Part shown: positions 49,817 to 50,582 of the stretch, one piece after another
How positions within the stretch are numbered: position 1 is the first letter of the stretch
How the letters are laid out: every line of letters starts with the position of its first letter
Translations under genes and position numbers: made by a program
Source of the DNA: JAVZJR01 sp964435235
Lineage (GTDB): Archaea > Micrarchaeota > Micrarchaeia > Anstonellales > Bilamarchaeaceae
Direction of reading: 5' to 3'
Assembly: GCA_964435235.1 (NCBI GenBank)
Contig: CAYSXZ010000057.1
Location: forward strand, 1 to 50,582
DNA: 50,582 nt
The notes under the pieces: model-generated
What the model was told of the DNA's origin: nothing
Database searches by the model: none
What the model saw: the letters and a program-made list of their open reading frames with translations, nothing else

Positions 49817-50582
49817 ATGAGCGATATGAGAAAGGAAGATGAATTTGGATTCGAGAAGATCATAGAAGTTTACGACCAGAAGACTGGGATGCAAGGTGTT
49901 TGCGTCATCCACAACACGGCGCGTGGACCTGGAAAAGGCGGGGTAAGAATGGTTCCTGATGTTACGACAGAAGAGGTCATGGGACTTGCAAGGGCAATGA
50001 CATGGAAGAATGCGATGGCTGACCTACCGTTTGGCGGAGCAAAGAGTGGAATAAAAGCCGACCCAAAAAATATGACAAAACAACAAAAGGAAGAGATCGT
50101 TCGCGCGTTTGCAAGAAAAATTGCTGATATCATACCTGATGAATATATAGCAGGACCAGATATGAACATGACAGAGGTGGAAATGGCGTACATCGCAGAT
50201 GAATTGAACGATTCTCGTGCTGCTACCGGAAAGCCGATTGAGATGGGCGGGTTGCCGCATGAATTGGGAAGCACTGGTTATGGTGTTGCGCTTGCTACAA
50301 AAATTGCGGTGGAGCACACAGGAAAAAATATTGAAGGAATGAAGGTTGCAATAGAAGGATTCGGAAATGTTGGAACATTCACGATGAAATTCCTAACAGA
50401 AATGGGAGCAAAGGTCGTTGCGGTCTCGGATTCTAAAGGTACGATATATAACGAGAATGGATTAGATTATGAGAGGCTTATCGCTACGAAAGAGAAAAAG
50501 GGAACCGTCACTGCATATGAAGGAAGTATTCTTGGAAATAAAGATATATTTGAATTGAATATCGATATATTAATACCAGGGG
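49817..50582 (+). CDS. gdhA: Glutamate dehydrogenase family protein, 3' end outside window
   Basis: The open frame runs to the window edge, giving the first 255 residues. Family features are GPGKGGVRMVPDVTTEEV, MTWKNAMADLPFGGAKSGI with the catalytic Lys, AGPDMNMTEVEM with the catalytic Asp, GSTGYGVA, and the NAD(P)-binding turn IEGFGNVGTF. It converts glutamate to 2-oxoglutarate and ammonia or the reverse. The start at 49817 or the in-frame ATG at 49826 are both possible; CCGGAG lies just before the first. Confidence 0.93.
   Translation, partial: MSDMRKEDEFGFEKIIEVYDQKTGMQGVCVIHNTARGPGKGGVRMVPDVTTEEVMGLARAMTWKNAMADLPFGGAKSGIKADPKNMTKQQKEEIVRAFARKIADIIPDEYIAGPDMNMTEVEMAYIADELNDSRAATGKPIEMGGLPHELGSTGYGVALATKIAVEHTGKNIEGMKVAIEGFGNVGTFTMKFLTEMGAKVVAVSDSKGTIYNENGLDYERLIATKEKKGTVTAYEGSILGNKDIFELNIDILIPG

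Noticed and set aside
1..50582. CRISPR array
   Set aside because: No regularly spaced repeats with unique spacers were seen, and no cas genes.

Overview
The window comes from an archaeal chromosome, most likely a small-genome DPANN lineage close to Micrarchaeota or Diapherotrites. The archaeal assignment rests on an eL18-uL13-uS9-RpoN operon, uL11, aRF1, MCM, archaeal LeuRS, diphthine synthase, Hjc, GGPP-type prenyl synthase, presenilin-like protease, TATA-box promoters and many leaderless starts. The exact phylum is inference. A full-length bacterial-type sigma-70 factor and a bacterial-type MetK sit among these genes.

Layout. 1-1.6 kb: ribosomal protein/RpoN operon. 1.7-14.8 kb: exonuclease, thioredoxin-CcdA protein, MetK, nitroreductase, SDR, CDP-alcohol transferase, two tiny zinc-ribbon genes, secreted Cys-rich proteins including a metalloprotease, a lone AbiEii-type nucleotidyltransferase and a divergent glutamine amidotransferase. 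14.9-18.6 kb: accessory island around a tRNA-Arg gene, with Fic between 35-nt direct repeats, a small HTH gene, small membrane proteins, a decayed acetyltransferase, paired hairpin elements and a VapBC module. 19-21.9 kb: PadR-IscS-IscU operon and paralogous zinc ribbons. 22-24.8 kb: Dph5 and a PHP-like protein. 25.0-28.5 kb: a 23S rRNA gene without 16S or 5S neighbours. 28.7-50.6 kb: PEP synthase, Hjc, PyrF/PyrE, beta-propeller protein, uL11, GlmS, carbonic anhydrase, aRF1, membrane proteins, sigma factor, prenyl synthase, MCM, presenilin homologue, LeuRS and a glutamate dehydrogenase cut by the window edge.

The most striking feature is the 23S rRNA gene. It is interrupted by at least eight tiny insertions of 37-72 nt. 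At most sites a bulge-helix-bulge (4-bp central helix, 3-nt bulges) can be drawn at the junctions, and removal restores the sequence I recall as the archaeal consensus. The sites include the sarcin-ricin loop, H93, H91 and the CUUAAGGUAGCG segment. Five of the insertions share an almost invariant 14-nt apical loop, AGGUUUUUAGGAAG, on similar but not identical stems. A tRNA-Arg(CCG) gene in the same window carries a 13-nt micro-intron in its D-loop that fits the same splicing geometry. I read this as a family of micro-introns, probably cut by the archaeal tRNA splicing endonuclease, that has spread through the most conserved parts of the ribosomal RNA. This is inference from sequence; no RNA data are available here.

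Coordinates, reading frames and pairings were worked out by eye. Family assignments are from motif recognition without database search.
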